DNA of 56,858 bases, taken from positions 1-56,858 of the forward strand of contig CAJUOM010000003.1 in NCBI GenBank assembly GCA_910588255.1, given 5' to 3'. Positions 25,571 through 34,030 of the stretch are shown here, in pieces. The position numbers and the translations under genes are program-made. This stretch comes from an uncultured Alphaproteobacteria bacterium. GTDB taxonomy: Bacteria > Pseudomonadota > Alphaproteobacteria > RUG11792. The notes below the pieces were generated by a model. The model was not told the DNA's origin, searched no databases, and saw only the letters and a program-made list of their open reading frames with translations. Every line of letters starts with the position of its first letter. Position 1 is the first letter of the stretch.

Positions 25571-26071
25571 CTAACCTATATTAATTTTTGAAGTTAAATC
25601 TTCAAAATTTATATCAGAATGTGTTTCCATTTTATAAGCCGCAAATCTTACAACCAAATTTTGAGTCATCCCGATATTTTCTGCAAATTTTCCGGGAGTC
25701 AGATATTTCGCATATACAAAAGCACCTTTAGCTTTTGTATATGAACGGAGTTTTATTTCTTGATTCAGTTTATTCCTGCCTGGAATCAAATCGTATGAAA
25801 ATGTTTCTATAGAATCTTTATAAGTTTTTTTTAAAGAAGTGCTTTGTGAAAAATAATTTTTTGAATCCATACTTTGAAGTTTATCATAAAGATCTTTGGA
25901 ATAAGCAATAACTATATGACAAACAAAAGGTTGCCTATTATTTGCATTTGAATCAACTTCAAAATCAACTTTTTTCAACCAAACAGTCACATTGGGAAGC
26001 ATATCACAGGACGCGAAAAATAATCCTGTGATAAGAATGAAGATTTTTAATAATTTACTATTCTGCAACAA
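25571..26071 (-). CDS. T6SS-type lipoprotein (IglE/TssJ-like)
   Basis: A 166-aa predicted lipoprotein: signal peptide ending in the lipobox FASC, then a body VDFEVDSNANNRQPFVCHIV, IAYSKDLYDKLQSMDSKNYF, SYDLIPGRNKLNQEI, KGAFVYAKYLTPG. The pattern of an N-rich strand, a conserved hydrophobic VIAY, a PG turn and a late VRFAAY resembles T6SS outer-membrane lipoproteins that anchor TssM. No ATG precedes the lipobox, so a TTG at 26071 or 26068 must be used. It overlaps the SlyB-like gene by 14 bases and sits three bases before dnaA. With tssE it suggests scattered T6SS genes. Confidence 0.55.
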   Translation of the reverse strand: MLQNSKLLKIFILITGLFFASCDMLPNVTVWLKKVDFEVDSNANNRQPFVCHIVIAYSKDLYDKLQSMDSKNYFSQSTSLKKTYKDSIETFSYDLIPGRNKLNQEIKLRSYTKAKGAFVYAKYLTPGKFAENIGMTQNLVVRFAAYKMETHSDINFEDLTSKINIG

Positions 26072-26522
26072 TTCTGCTTCTTCCTTTGTTGCTGTTTACA
26101 ACATAGACTCTTTGTCCCACTGAAATATGTGGTTCTATTCCCTGCGTTATTGTTATTATAGATCCATTATCCAATTTTACTGTATATTCTATACCTTCTT
26201 GAGATTTTGAACCTATAGCATTTCCAGCAACGCCTCCTGCCACAGCGCCTGCAGCCGCTGTCAAATATTTTCCATGACCTCCTCCAAACATAGATCCTAA
26301 CAGTCCGCCACCGACAGCTCCCAAAGCTGTCCCTGCAACAGAACCATCAGGTTTTATCTCAACTTTCCTTAAAGAAAGAACATAACCTCTATCAGTTCTT
26401 GAAACTTCACCAACTGCTGATCCTTCATAACGATTTCCGGAAAATTCATTTGTAGAACATCCTGTGAGCAATAAAGCGCACAAAACCAATGAAACACGAC
26501 TTAAAAGAAATTTATTTATCAT
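26058..26522 (-). CDS. slyB: Outer-membrane lipoprotein, SlyB/Pcp family
   Basis: A 154-aa protein with a signal peptide and lipobox LTGC, a glycine-zipper membrane segment (GTALGAVGGGLLGSMFGGGH, then AAAGAVAGGVAGNAIGSKS) and a C-terminal strand domain (YTVKLDNGSIITITQG; GQRVYVV). SlyB-type proteins sit in the outer membrane and help stabilise it. It is first in the run slyB - lipoprotein - dnaA - MFS - mtaB. Confidence 0.85.
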   Translation of the reverse strand: MINKFLLSRVSLVLCALLLTGCSTNEFSGNRYEGSAVGEVSRTDRGYVLSLRKVEIKPDGSVAGTALGAVGGGLLGSMFGGGHGKYLTAAAGAVAGGVAGNAIGSKSQEGIEYTVKLDNGSIITITQGIEPHISVGQRVYVVNSNKGRSRIVAE

Positions 26523-26627
26523 ATCTTACAAAACCTAAAACAAAATCTTATTATAGATTATATAATTTATTAACTTCTTGGGCCAGATAATTTTTCAAAA
26601 ACGATCGTTCAAAATTGTTTAATTAAA

Positions 26628-26704
26628 TGGTCGGGAAGAGCGGATTTGAACCGCCGACCCTTTGCTCCCGAAGCAAATGCGCTACCAAGCTGCGCTACTT
26701 CCCG
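26628..26704 (-). tRNA. tRNA-Pro (CGG)
   Basis: On the minus strand, acceptor CGGGAAG/CTTCCCG, D-stem GCGC/GCGC, anticodon stem TTTGC/GCAAA with loop TTCGGGA (anticodon CGG), T-loop TTCAAAT, discriminator A and encoded CCA. The CGG anticodon reads only CCG, so another Pro tRNA must exist elsewhere. Repeat copy C begins about 45 bases upstream and points at this gene. Confidence 0.95.
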
Positions 26705-26750
26705 ACTACTATATGATAATATAAATCAGTTGATTAATCTAGAAGCTTTT

Positions 26751-27093
26751 CTTTGATACACTATGTCTACCGAAAACGTTGGAGGTACCTCTGCGGTGTC
26801 AATGAAGTTTTCCGGTGAGGCCATCTTTCTAATTCATGCTTCGTGCCACACTTTAATTTATACGTCGCAAATCGTGCTCCATTTGCGATATGTCTAAGGG
26901 TTAACTAACATCAATCCCGAAGGTGGAAGTGGGGATAAAGGTTGGAAAAAGCGGGTTTTATTGGCGCGCCGCATGGTATAATATCAAGTATACCACGCCG
27001 CGCCCCTGTATATCCTCTATATTTTCAGTATATCCCCTGCTCCTTTCCCAAGTCAAATCTTAAAAAGTCCCATAAAATTTTAGGTGTTTTTAC
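26751..27093 (-). repeat. Dispersed palindromic repeat, copy C (full length)
   Basis: Minus-strand copy with palindromic end (27060-27093), promoter boxes, a GC hairpin (about 26963-27008, arms GGCGCGCC and TATACCA/TGGTATA), then the tail. In the tail the A/B hairpin GTGACTT/AAGTCAC is replaced by a different one, CGCAAAT/ATTTGCG, at the same place; CACGAAGC and CACCGCAGAGG are kept. The palindromic end overlaps the last codons of lpxB and supplies its stop. Confidence 0.85.
27027..27056 (-). promoter_or_regulatory. Sigma-70-like promoter inside repeat copy C
   Basis: On the minus strand TTGACT (27056-27051), an 18-base spacer and TATACT (27032-27027), the same arrangement as copies A and I. 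It fires into the GC hairpin and toward tRNA-Pro. Confidence 0.6.
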
Positions 27094-28177
27094 TTGTTCT
27101 TCCTAATCGTTTTAAAATATCTGATATTTTTTGTGAAGGATAACGATCGATTGGTTTTAATCTCTCTCTTAATTTTTTGAATTCCTTTATTTGTGTATTT
27201 ATCGATAATCTTTGAGAGGTATTTAGTATTTTTTCAACACTACACTCTGTTTGAATAAGTTCAGGAACAACAGCTTTATTTAAAATTAAGTTTACCAGAG
27301 ATATATAACTCACTTTTACGAAGTGTTTTAATATATGATAAGTAACAGAGGATAACCTATAACAAACTATCATTGGACATCCTGCGAGAGCAAGCTGCAA
27401 AGTAGCTGTTCCACTTGCAACTATTGCCATTTTGGAAGTCTTATATAATTTTATTTTTTCCTTTTCTTCACATGCTAGTTCTATATTCTTGTAATTCTTA
27501 ATAATCGGATTTATAATCGGTAATAAATTTGGAAGAGTTGGAATTATGATTTTTTCGAAATTTAATTTTTCAGATGCTTTCAGAAATATAGGTAAAAGAG
27601 CGTTAATTTCCTGTTTTCTGCTCCCTGGAAGAAGCAATAAAGTATTTTCTTTTGTGGTATTATCTGTTTCTTCAAAATATTCCACTGCAGGATGCCCAAC
27701 AAACGTTGTTTCTAATCCAAATTTTGTGAAATACTTAGGCTCAAAATCGAACAATGTTAATAAATGGTCATACAATTTTGACATGCTTTTTGCTCGTCCT
27801 TGTCTCCATGCCCACACACTAGGGGCAACAAGGTGTATTAACTTAATATTCTGATTCTTTTTTCTTAATCGTTTTGCAACACGAAAACAAAACCCAGGAG
27901 AATCGATTGTTAATAAAATATCTGGATTTTTTGTTATTATATCATCTACGGTTCTGTTTATAAGGTTTTTTATATGAAATATATGCGGAACTATTTCAAT
28001 TAAACCACCAATCGAAATTTCTCTTATATCAAATAGAGATTTTAAACCCGCTGATTCCATTAAATTCCCCCCCACTCCATATATCTCAAAATCTGAAGAT
28101 TTATTCAACGACTGAAGTATACTTGATCCAAGAAAATCTCCTGAAGCTTCTCCTGCTATTATATAAAGCTTCTTCAT
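27080..28177 (-). CDS. lpxB: Lipid-A-disaccharide synthase
   Basis: LpxB joins UDP-2,3-diacylglucosamine and lipid X (made by LpxI at 13.6 kb) into the lipid A disaccharide at the inner membrane. The 365-aa product has the N-terminal IAGEASGDFLGS, IDSPGFCFRVAKRLR, HLVAPSVWAWRQGR, LLLPGSRKQEI and the nucleotide-sugar site ASGTATLQLALAGCPMIVCY. The final residues (RTSKNT) and stop lie within repeat copy C, so the native C-terminus may have been replaced. It starts three bases after rimM. Confidence 0.96.
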   Translation of the reverse strand: MKKLYIIAGEASGDFLGSSILQSLNKSSDFEIYGVGGNLMESAGLKSLFDIREISIGGLIEIVPHIFHIKNLINRTVDDIITKNPDILLTIDSPGFCFRVAKRLRKKNQNIKLIHLVAPSVWAWRQGRAKSMSKLYDHLLTLFDFEPKYFTKFGLETTFVGHPAVEYFEETDNTTKENTLLLLPGSRKQEINALLPIFLKASEKLNFEKIIIPTLPNLLPIINPIIKNYKNIELACEEKEKIKLYKTSKMAIVASGTATLQLALAGCPMIVCYRLSSVTYHILKHFVKVSYISLVNLILNKAVVPELIQTECSVEKILNTSQRLSINTQIKEFKKLRERLKPIDRYPSQKISDILKRLGRTSKNT

Positions 28178-28180
28178 TTT

Positions 28181-28681
28181 TTAACTCAGAATAAAAGACG
28201 AATTGACCGTTAGCGTTTCGTTATTCAAATCAATTTCCAAAACAGAGTTTTTATTAAAAGGTAAAGTTGATATTTTTCCATTAATATTTAATTCCAAAAA
28301 CACTCCTGCTCCATAATCAAAAGCTTCAATCACTTTTCCTATTGTTAATTTATTTTGATTCAAGACTACAAGGTTTTTTAAATCATTAAAATAATACTCA
28401 TCAGCTTTCAAGGCCTTTAGATTTTCACGATTTATATAAAGTTCTTTTAAACGAAGTTTTTCAACCGAATTTCGATCTTGATATCCTTGAATAATTGATA
28501 TAATAAACCCTTTTTCATTAAGTGTAGGAGAGAGTAAAACTATCTCTTCATTATTGCTTAAAAATAATTTCGGAAATTTGAGAATTGTATCAAGAGAATT
28601 TGTGAAAGGTTTTATTTTCACTTGGCCTTTTATACCTACAGGCTTTAAAATAACACCTACACAAACTCTCTTTGAAACCAT
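28181..28681 (-). CDS. rimM: Ribosome maturation factor RimM
   Basis: RimM helps assemble the 30S head near S19 and H33. The 166-aa product has the N-terminal VCVGVILKPVGIKGQVKIKP, the linker QGYQDRNSVEKLRLKELYI and the C-terminal PRC-barrel region EYYFNDLKNLVVL and LPFNKNSVLEIDL. It lies two bases after rpsP, as usual, but trmD and rplS do not follow; lpxB takes that place. Confidence 0.93.
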   Translation of the reverse strand: MVSKRVCVGVILKPVGIKGQVKIKPFTNSLDTILKFPKLFLSNNEEIVLLSPTLNEKGFIISIIQGYQDRNSVEKLRLKELYINRENLKALKADEYYFNDLKNLVVLNQNKLTIGKVIEAFDYGAGVFLELNINGKISTLPFNKNSVLEIDLNNETLTVNSSFILS

Positions 28682-28683
28682 AA

Positions 28684-29034
28684 TTATGCTTCTGCAGAAG
28701 AGTTCTCTTCAGCAGCTTTTAATCTTTCTTGAGCTTTCTTTTTTGGAGCAGATTTTTTTGGCCTTTCAGAAATTGCTGGTTTTTCCATAATATTTAATTC
28801 AGCTAACAATTTTTCTACTCTTTCAGATGCTTGTGCACCAACGGATAACCAATGTTTCACCCTTTCTGCATTTACAACTAATCTTTCCTGATTATCTTTT
28901 TCCAAAAGTGGGTTATAAGATCCCAATCTTTCTAAAAATTTTCCATCTCTTGGAGCTGTATTTTCTGCAACGACTAATTTATAAAAAGGCCTCTTTTTTG
29001 ATCCACCACGAGCTAATCTGAGTCTTAAAGCCAT
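28684..29034 (-). CDS. rpsP: 30S ribosomal protein S16
   Basis: S16 is an early 30S assembly protein. The 116-aa product begins MALRLRLARGGSKKRPFYKLVV and includes DGKFLERLGSYNPL and VKHWLSVGAQASERVEKLL. A lysine- and alanine-rich tail of about 35 residues (KKSAPKKKAQERLKAAEEN) extends past the E. coli length, common in alphaproteobacteria. First gene of rpsP-rimM-lpxB. Confidence 0.97.
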   Translation of the reverse strand: MALRLRLARGGSKKRPFYKLVVAENTAPRDGKFLERLGSYNPLLEKDNQERLVVNAERVKHWLSVGAQASERVEKLLAELNIMEKPAISERPKKSAPKKKAQERLKAAEENSSAEA

Positions 29035-29121
29035 TTATTTTCCTCTTTTATAATAATAAAAATATCACGAATAGTATTATGATAACTCATTCTATTATAA
29101 TTAGCAATGATTTTCAGCTTA

Positions 29122-30195
29122 TTAGAAGTGATAATTTAATGAGAACAGGATTTTTGTAGATGAAGTTTGGAAAGAGAGGCCGTTTATGTTGAATTTTGAA
29201 GTTAAGCCTTTTATGAACTTCGCACTAATAGAAAATCGTTCAGACAAAGTATAATCTGAACCAACGCCTATTTCATATGAAAGCTTTCCTTTTTTGACAT
29301 GGAACATATCGGATTTTATATCCCGTTTCGCGCATTTCACACCACCCAACGCATATATTGTCCAATTGTCCTTCTTGATAATTCCAACAAATGGACGGAA
29401 TCCAAATGATTTTTCCTTAATTGAAAAACCGTTTGATTTCGATTCATTCGGATTGATTTCAGCAAAACCTTCAACTCCTGTATAAAGTCCAAAGGTTGAA
29501 CTTGTTTTTGGAAATAACGCCTTGCTGTATGCTCCACTCAACCCTAATGTCAGTCCATTTTTCTTTGTTGTGACAGGATTTGTTGCAGAATCCCAAGATT
29601 GGAGGATTTTTACAGTATCGGGAGTAATATAATCAACTATTTCTTTACGTAAAATATCTGAATCAAAAAAACTCGCTCCTGAAAAAAGAGCTTCTCCCCT
29701 TCCTCTTAAAATTTCAACTTTGAATTTTGGATAATTAATATTTGTTAAATAAACTGGCTCTATTTTTAACTCGTTAAATCCTTGATTGCCTAAGTCATCA
29801 GTTGAAGAAGGCATAACAGTGATGGCTCCTGTTGACGAAACTCTGAATCCATCTGACAAAGGAAAGTGAATTGCTATTTCAGGTTTCCAGTATCTTTCAT
29901 ACATCCTCTTTAGTTTTGCCTCGCAAGAATCCTTATTTGTAAATCCCCATGGATTATTAGGTACATTTGTAAGCTTGTCTATTAAAGGTTTATAATCTAC
30001 ATCTTCTAGCTGAAGATGGTATCTAGCAAGAACATTAATTGAATTTCTAAACTTTAATAGATTATCATATATTTTTGCATTTGAATTTCGGAGATGTTGG
30101 ATAACAACACCTCCATTAATTGACACTCTCCACTCCGCTTGGCTTTCTATGCAAACAGACATAATTACGAAAATTTTTATGAAGAGTTTTTTCAT
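29122..30195 (-). CDS. Outer-membrane beta-barrel protein of unknown function
   Basis: A 357-aa exported protein with a signal peptide (MKKLFIKIFVIMSVCIESQA) and a C-terminal half of alternating hydrophobic residues typical of barrel strands (GLTLGLSGAYSK; FGLYTGVEGFAEIN; FRPFVGIIKK; LSYEIGVGSDYTLSE), ending in Phe (LFSLNYHF), an outer-membrane assembly signal. I do not recognise a named family. It is the only intact gene among four adjacent exported-protein genes (29.1-32.8 kb) and may be a surface antigen or porin. Confidence 0.65.
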   Translation of the reverse strand: MKKLFIKIFVIMSVCIESQAEWRVSINGGVVIQHLRNSNAKIYDNLLKFRNSINVLARYHLQLEDVDYKPLIDKLTNVPNNPWGFTNKDSCEAKLKRMYERYWKPEIAIHFPLSDGFRVSSTGAITVMPSSTDDLGNQGFNELKIEPVYLTNINYPKFKVEILRGRGEALFSGASFFDSDILRKEIVDYITPDTVKILQSWDSATNPVTTKKNGLTLGLSGAYSKALFPKTSSTFGLYTGVEGFAEINPNESKSNGFSIKEKSFGFRPFVGIIKKDNWTIYALGGVKCAKRDIKSDMFHVKKGKLSYEIGVGSDYTLSERFSISAKFIKGLTSKFNINGLSFQTSSTKILFSLNYHF

Positions 30196-30203
30196 TTTTT
30201 TGT

Positions 30204-31084
30204 TTAAAACATCCCATCAGTTTGTGATTGTGCTAAAGGTGAAGAAGCAGAAGCTGAGCCTTTAGCCTTCGATTCTGGAACGCCTTCCCCTTCTGAAACA
30301 TCTTCCTCTTCTGAAGATAATGCTGCAGCCTTATCAAGCCCATCTAATTCGCGATGCATAACTCCTAGAAATGTTTCCATTACAGAGGCATACTCCTTAA
30401 ATTTTCCTTGTAATGCATCCATAACTTCTTGATTTATATCTCCTAAAGCTTTTGTTGGTGTTGTTTTTTTCACAATAGATTCGGATAAAGACAAAAATTC
30501 ACCCTGAATTGCTGGAGAGATTAATCCTTTGCTCGATGCAATATAAGCTTGAAGTTCTGCTAATTTTGATTGATAATATTCATTAGCTGACAAGGCAGCT
30601 ATCTGAAAAGCCAATAAAAGATCATCATCAGAAACTCCCGTAAACTTTTCATCTAAGAGAGCTCTTATAGCAGTAGTATCGTTCTCTTCTGCTAAGTCTT
30701 TTAATTTGCCGCTTGTTTCTGTGTCGTCTCCTAACAGTTCTGTCAGTTTATTCCTTGCATCCTGTCTTGCTTGGGTTATGAATTTAGAATAACCTATTTG
30801 AATTTGCTGTTCCATGTTTCTTTTTGTTAAACTGGAAACCTCTTGTTTCAATTGTTTCTCGGATGTTTCTAAAGCTTTGGTTCTTTGTAATGCTGCTTTG
30901 GCTAAGGGGACAGACGATCTTTTGCTTTTCGTTGTTTCATAAGTTGGGTCATAGGTGAATCTTGCATTTCAGCAGTAAGCTTTCGCCTATCCACGAGCGG
31001 AGAAAAAGGAGTGAAAATGCTTGATGCCATTGCTTCACAGGCTATAAAGGATACTAATAATCCCATCAAAACTTTTTTATTCAT
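30204..31084 (-). pseudogene. Exported helical protein, frameshifted after the signal peptide
   Basis: The 5' part (31084-30902) encodes signal peptide MNKKVLMGLLVSFIACEAMA plus about 40 residues and stops at TAG. An overlapping frame, open from about 30974, continues with RSSVPLAKAALQRTKALETS and a 215-aa helical body (KRNMEQQIQIGYSKFITQAR; acidic EEEDVSEGEGVPES near the end) to 30204. The body has no good start codon or Shine-Dalgarno. Joining the frames needs a one-base change, for example in the CCCC at 30906-30909. Probably a broken gene of about 280 aa; family unknown. Confidence 0.6.
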
Positions 31085-31114
31085 TTGTATCTACCTTTCT
31101 AAAAATTATACACT

Positions 31115-31520
31115 TTAATCTTTTAACTCCCCAAAATTTTCTATATTACCTTGATCTTTCAGATCTTCATAGCCATACCAATAGTAATAATCCAAGCAAT
31201 CTTCCAGATCGGTAATCAATTTATTTTGTTCTGCTATTTTTTCTTTTAACATTGCTATTTCTGCATCTTTTTCTGTAATCAGTTTATTTAATTCTATTGT
31301 TTTTGCAATAAACGCTTGTTTGACCTCTTCTTCGTCTTTCCTCATTAGCTATAAGTTGTAAGCGAGGTGTATTTCCGTTCGGTACAACAACAGTTGGTGA
31401 ATTAGACCTTGCAATCATAACCTTACCACTAATTGCAGATACAGATCTTTGTTGCATTGCTGAAATTTCTATATTTCCCAAGATCGTTAATAAAATTGTT
31501 GCTAAAAGTACTTTATTCAT
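31115..31520 (-). pseudogene. Exported coiled-coil protein, frameshifted
   Basis: A signal-peptide frame (MNKVLLATILLTILGNIEISA, then VMIARSNSPTVVVPNGNTPR) runs on out of frame to a stop at 31284. From about 31345 a second frame encodes RKDEEEVKQAFIAKTIELNK, LITEKDAEIAMLKEKIAEQN and an acidic end. Both parts fit one exported coiled-coil protein of about 130 aa. The signal frame has a good Shine-Dalgarno (AGGAAGG); the second has none. One inserted base near 31335 would explain it. Confidence 0.6.
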
Positions 31521-31567
31521 GTTTTTACCTTCCTAAAACATCCTTAAAAGATCCATTAATTTAGATT

Positions 31568-32779
31568 ATTATTCAAGTCCCAATTGTCTTCTATAATTTG
31601 CCACAGCTTCTTTAAAACCAGGCTTTTTAACGGATTCATCGTATAAAGCTAAAACTATATATAGCAGAAAAAGTCGCAACTCTAATTGCTAAAGGATTCT
31701 TAGATTTTGGCGCTTTATCAATTCCAATATAAGTTAAGATAGTCTCCACGTCTGCTCTTATTCCTTCCAAATCCATTGCGTCAACTTTTTCAGATAAACT
31801 CTGAATCTTAGCTGTTAATTCAGAATCTCCAGTACTTATCGATGCCTTCAATTCATCCAATTGCGTATGCAACTCTTTGATTTGCGAAGAAAAACTCTCT
31901 GATACTTTAGTCATATCAACTTCAGTATGATCAGACTCTGGGGCTACAGTTACTGAAGCTGCCTCTACTGTTTTTTGAGCTTTTAATTCCTCTATTTCCC
32001 TTTCTAATGCCTCTCTTTTCTCAGTTTCTTCCTCCAACCTTTGTTCCAAAAACGCTCTTTTTTCGCTCTCTATTTTCAACATTTGTTCCAAAGCTTCAAG
32101 TCTCGATTCCAAAACACTCTTTGATCCTGACGATTCTTTAAGCATATCGGCCTGCGAATCAAGTCTAGTTGTCAAAGTTGATATAATATCAGACTGTGTT
32201 CGAAGTTGTTGTAAACCTGATATTTGCTGTTGAAATTCGATAGTTCTCTGTCTCTCAATCCTTCGGCAATCTACCGTTTGGAAAAAAGCTATCCGATTCT
32301 TCATAGTTCCAGAATGGCAAAATTTATAAATGGACCTTGGATCATCAACTATTTTTTTCCTAAAGTCATCCCATTCACTCGCATGCTCTTTTGCATATTC
32401 TGCAGCAGAATCAATAGCCATCGAATACCATGGAGAAGATGGAACTCCGTATGTTTTTATCCACTTTTCCCAACCCGTCTTATTTAAACTCTCTAAATGA
32501 TCCAAAGTAAGATGTTGTGGTTTGGAAGGAGGAATTGCTAACATAAAATACGTTTAGTGGGGGATAATACCGCAATGTATCCACTGTGATATGTTGGCTT
32601 ATCCTTTGCAATTGGACACGATCCCAATGTATTTCTGGCAAAACATTAGGAGAAAACACTCTAGGAGATGACATTTGTGACAAAAGAGGAGTCGTTTCTG
32701 CCATATAGGCTTCCTCACTTGCAACACATAAATTACATATTGATAAAGTTAAAAATGTTAGTAATAATTTCCGTTTCAT
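31568..32779 (-). pseudogene. Exported coiled-coil protein with two frame breaks
   Basis: The signal frame (MKRKLLLTFLTLSICNLCVA) runs to 32480. The body frame from about 32544 has WEKWIKTYGVPSSPWYSMAI, then a coiled coil (about body residues 120-195, RLEEETEKREALEREIEELK) and SLSEKVDAMDLEGIRADVET. The body frame enters a hydrophobic tail and stops at 31636. A further shift near 31650 gives a more natural end, ALYDESVKKPGFKEAVANYR, then RQLGLE, to a stop at 31568-31570. Two one-base indels would rebuild an exported protein of about 400 aa. Function unknown. Confidence 0.6.
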
Positions 32780-32940
32780 AAATTAATTTCAGGACACCTA
32801 CCTGTTTATAAAATGCATTATAAAGTATTTATTTTTTAAGTCAAGAGAAAAAGCACAATTTTTTGTATTTTTGAAATTTATTTATAATTTTAAGATTAAA
32901 ATTAATTAAAATGTTTTATTGTTTTTAGAAATATGTTATA

Positions 32941-32969
32941 TAAAAACCCCGAAAAATTGTTTTCCGGGG
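32941..32969 (-). terminator. Rho-independent terminator after mucR
   Basis: On the minus strand CCCCG, one mismatch, four A, loop CAA, four T and CGGGG form a hairpin (32969-32947) followed by TTTTTA. It lies 26 bases beyond the mucR stop and separates it from the decayed exported-gene cluster. Confidence 0.8.
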
Positions 32970-32994
32970 AAATTAAAAGAGATACAAAAATTTC

Positions 32995-33423
32995 TTAAGC
33001 GACTTTTAATTTTTTTCTTCCAGTGCTTCCTAGACCAGTAGTTTTTGCAATATCACTACGCCTCTTTGCATAATTTGGAGAAACTACAGGATAATCAACA
33101 GGAAGAGCCCATCTTTCTTTGTATTGCTCAAGAGTCATATTGTAGACAGTACTCAAATGTCGCTTTAACATTTGAAGCTTCTTTCCGTCTTCTAAGCAAA
33201 TTATATAATCATCATGAACAGACTCCTCAACAGGAACTGCTGGGGTTAAAGCTGGACGATTGCGTAAGTTGTAAGCTTCTCTAGTTATCTCTGCTATTGC
33301 AGAAAAAGCTTTTCTCATTACTTCTGGTATATTGTCTATGGAAACCTCGTTATTAGCTAAATAAGCTGAAACAACTTCAGTCGTATAAGCTACTACTTCT
33401 TGAGCAGTTAAATTTTCGGACAT
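32995..33423 (-). CDS. MucR/Ros family transcriptional regulator with a changed zinc site
   Basis: MucR/Ros proteins are global DNA-binding repressors of alphaproteobacteria, often of surface and virulence genes, that bind AT-rich DNA. The 142-aa product has the family core DYIICLEDGKKLQMLKRHLS, YNMTLEQYKERWALPVDYPV, SPNYAKRRSDIAK and a basic C-terminus. The first Cys and first His are present, but the second His (normally RTHYN) is Val (STVYN), so classical zinc binding is doubtful. The ATG at 33423 has GGAG seven bases before it; an in-frame ATG at 33438 lacks one. Confidence 0.9.
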   Translation of the reverse strand: MSENLTAQEVVAYTTEVVSAYLANNEVSIDNIPEVMRKAFSAIAEITREAYNLRNRPALTPAVPVEESVHDDYIICLEDGKKLQMLKRHLSTVYNMTLEQYKERWALPVDYPVVSPNYAKRRSDIAKTTGLGSTGRKKLKVA

Positions 33424-33610
33424 TAAAAACTCCGTCATATTAAAATAAAAATATCTTATATACAGTTTTATTATAATTCGAAAATTAATGCAACAAAAAA
33501 ATCATCTTTACATCAAATTTTTTAAAAAATATTATTATGTTACCAATATTGATACAAAAAATCAATATTTTTCAGTGTTCGATTTAAATAAACCAATCAT
33601 TCTCAGAATT

Positions 33611-34030
33611 TTAATTTTTTATTAGAAAACAAGCTTTTAACAGAAATATTGAAAAAATTAAAGCTGGTATAAAAGGAATTTTCTTTTCTTGACGTATCAC
33701 TGCAATCAAAATCCCAAATATGCCAATCATAATTATAAACAATGACCAATAATTGTTCGGTAGAATAAATGATATCGCAAAAACTATTATATAATCTGCA
33801 ATCCCAAAGGCTTTTTTACGTAATATTAATTGATAAAATAATCCAATGATGGAAAATATAAAAACAGGATATAAGCATATAGGACTATGATAAACAATAA
33901 AATCTGCAACACAACTAACCAAAAAACCCAAAGTAGGAAACAGATTTACGGTTTTCGATTTCCAATCTTGAATAATTAGGATAATCCTAAAGATAAATAT
34001 AAAAAGATAAGTTATTATTTCAAATAGCAT
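33611..34030 (-). CDS. Prepilin peptidase-like protein (A24 family)
   Basis: A24 aspartic proteases cleave type IV prepilin leaders in the inner membrane. The 139-aa product is nearly all membrane-spanning, with two candidate catalytic Asp: Asp22 in IIQDWKSKTV and Asp79 in FGIADYIIVF (the family's FG-GD position, here ADY). It lacks the N-terminal methyltransferase domain. The start overlaps lipA by 16 bases. No pilin genes are nearby, and the degenerate second motif leaves activity uncertain. Confidence 0.6.
   Translation of the reverse strand: MLFEIITYLFIFIFRIILIIQDWKSKTVNLFPTLGFLVSCVADFIVYHSPICLYPVFIFSIIGLFYQLILRKKAFGIADYIIVFAISFILPNNYWSLFIIMIGIFGILIAVIRQEKKIPFIPALIFSIFLLKACFLIKN

Noticed and set aside
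15832..27093. CRISPR array or IS element as the source of the repeats
   Set aside because: Copies are kilobases apart, 340-360 bp long and have no spacers; no transposase frame lies within or beside them.
30204..32779. Programmed ribosomal frameshifting as the explanation for the split exported genes
   Set aside because: The required shifts differ in direction (one -1, three +1) and no shared slippery site or downstream structure is visible, so decay is simpler.
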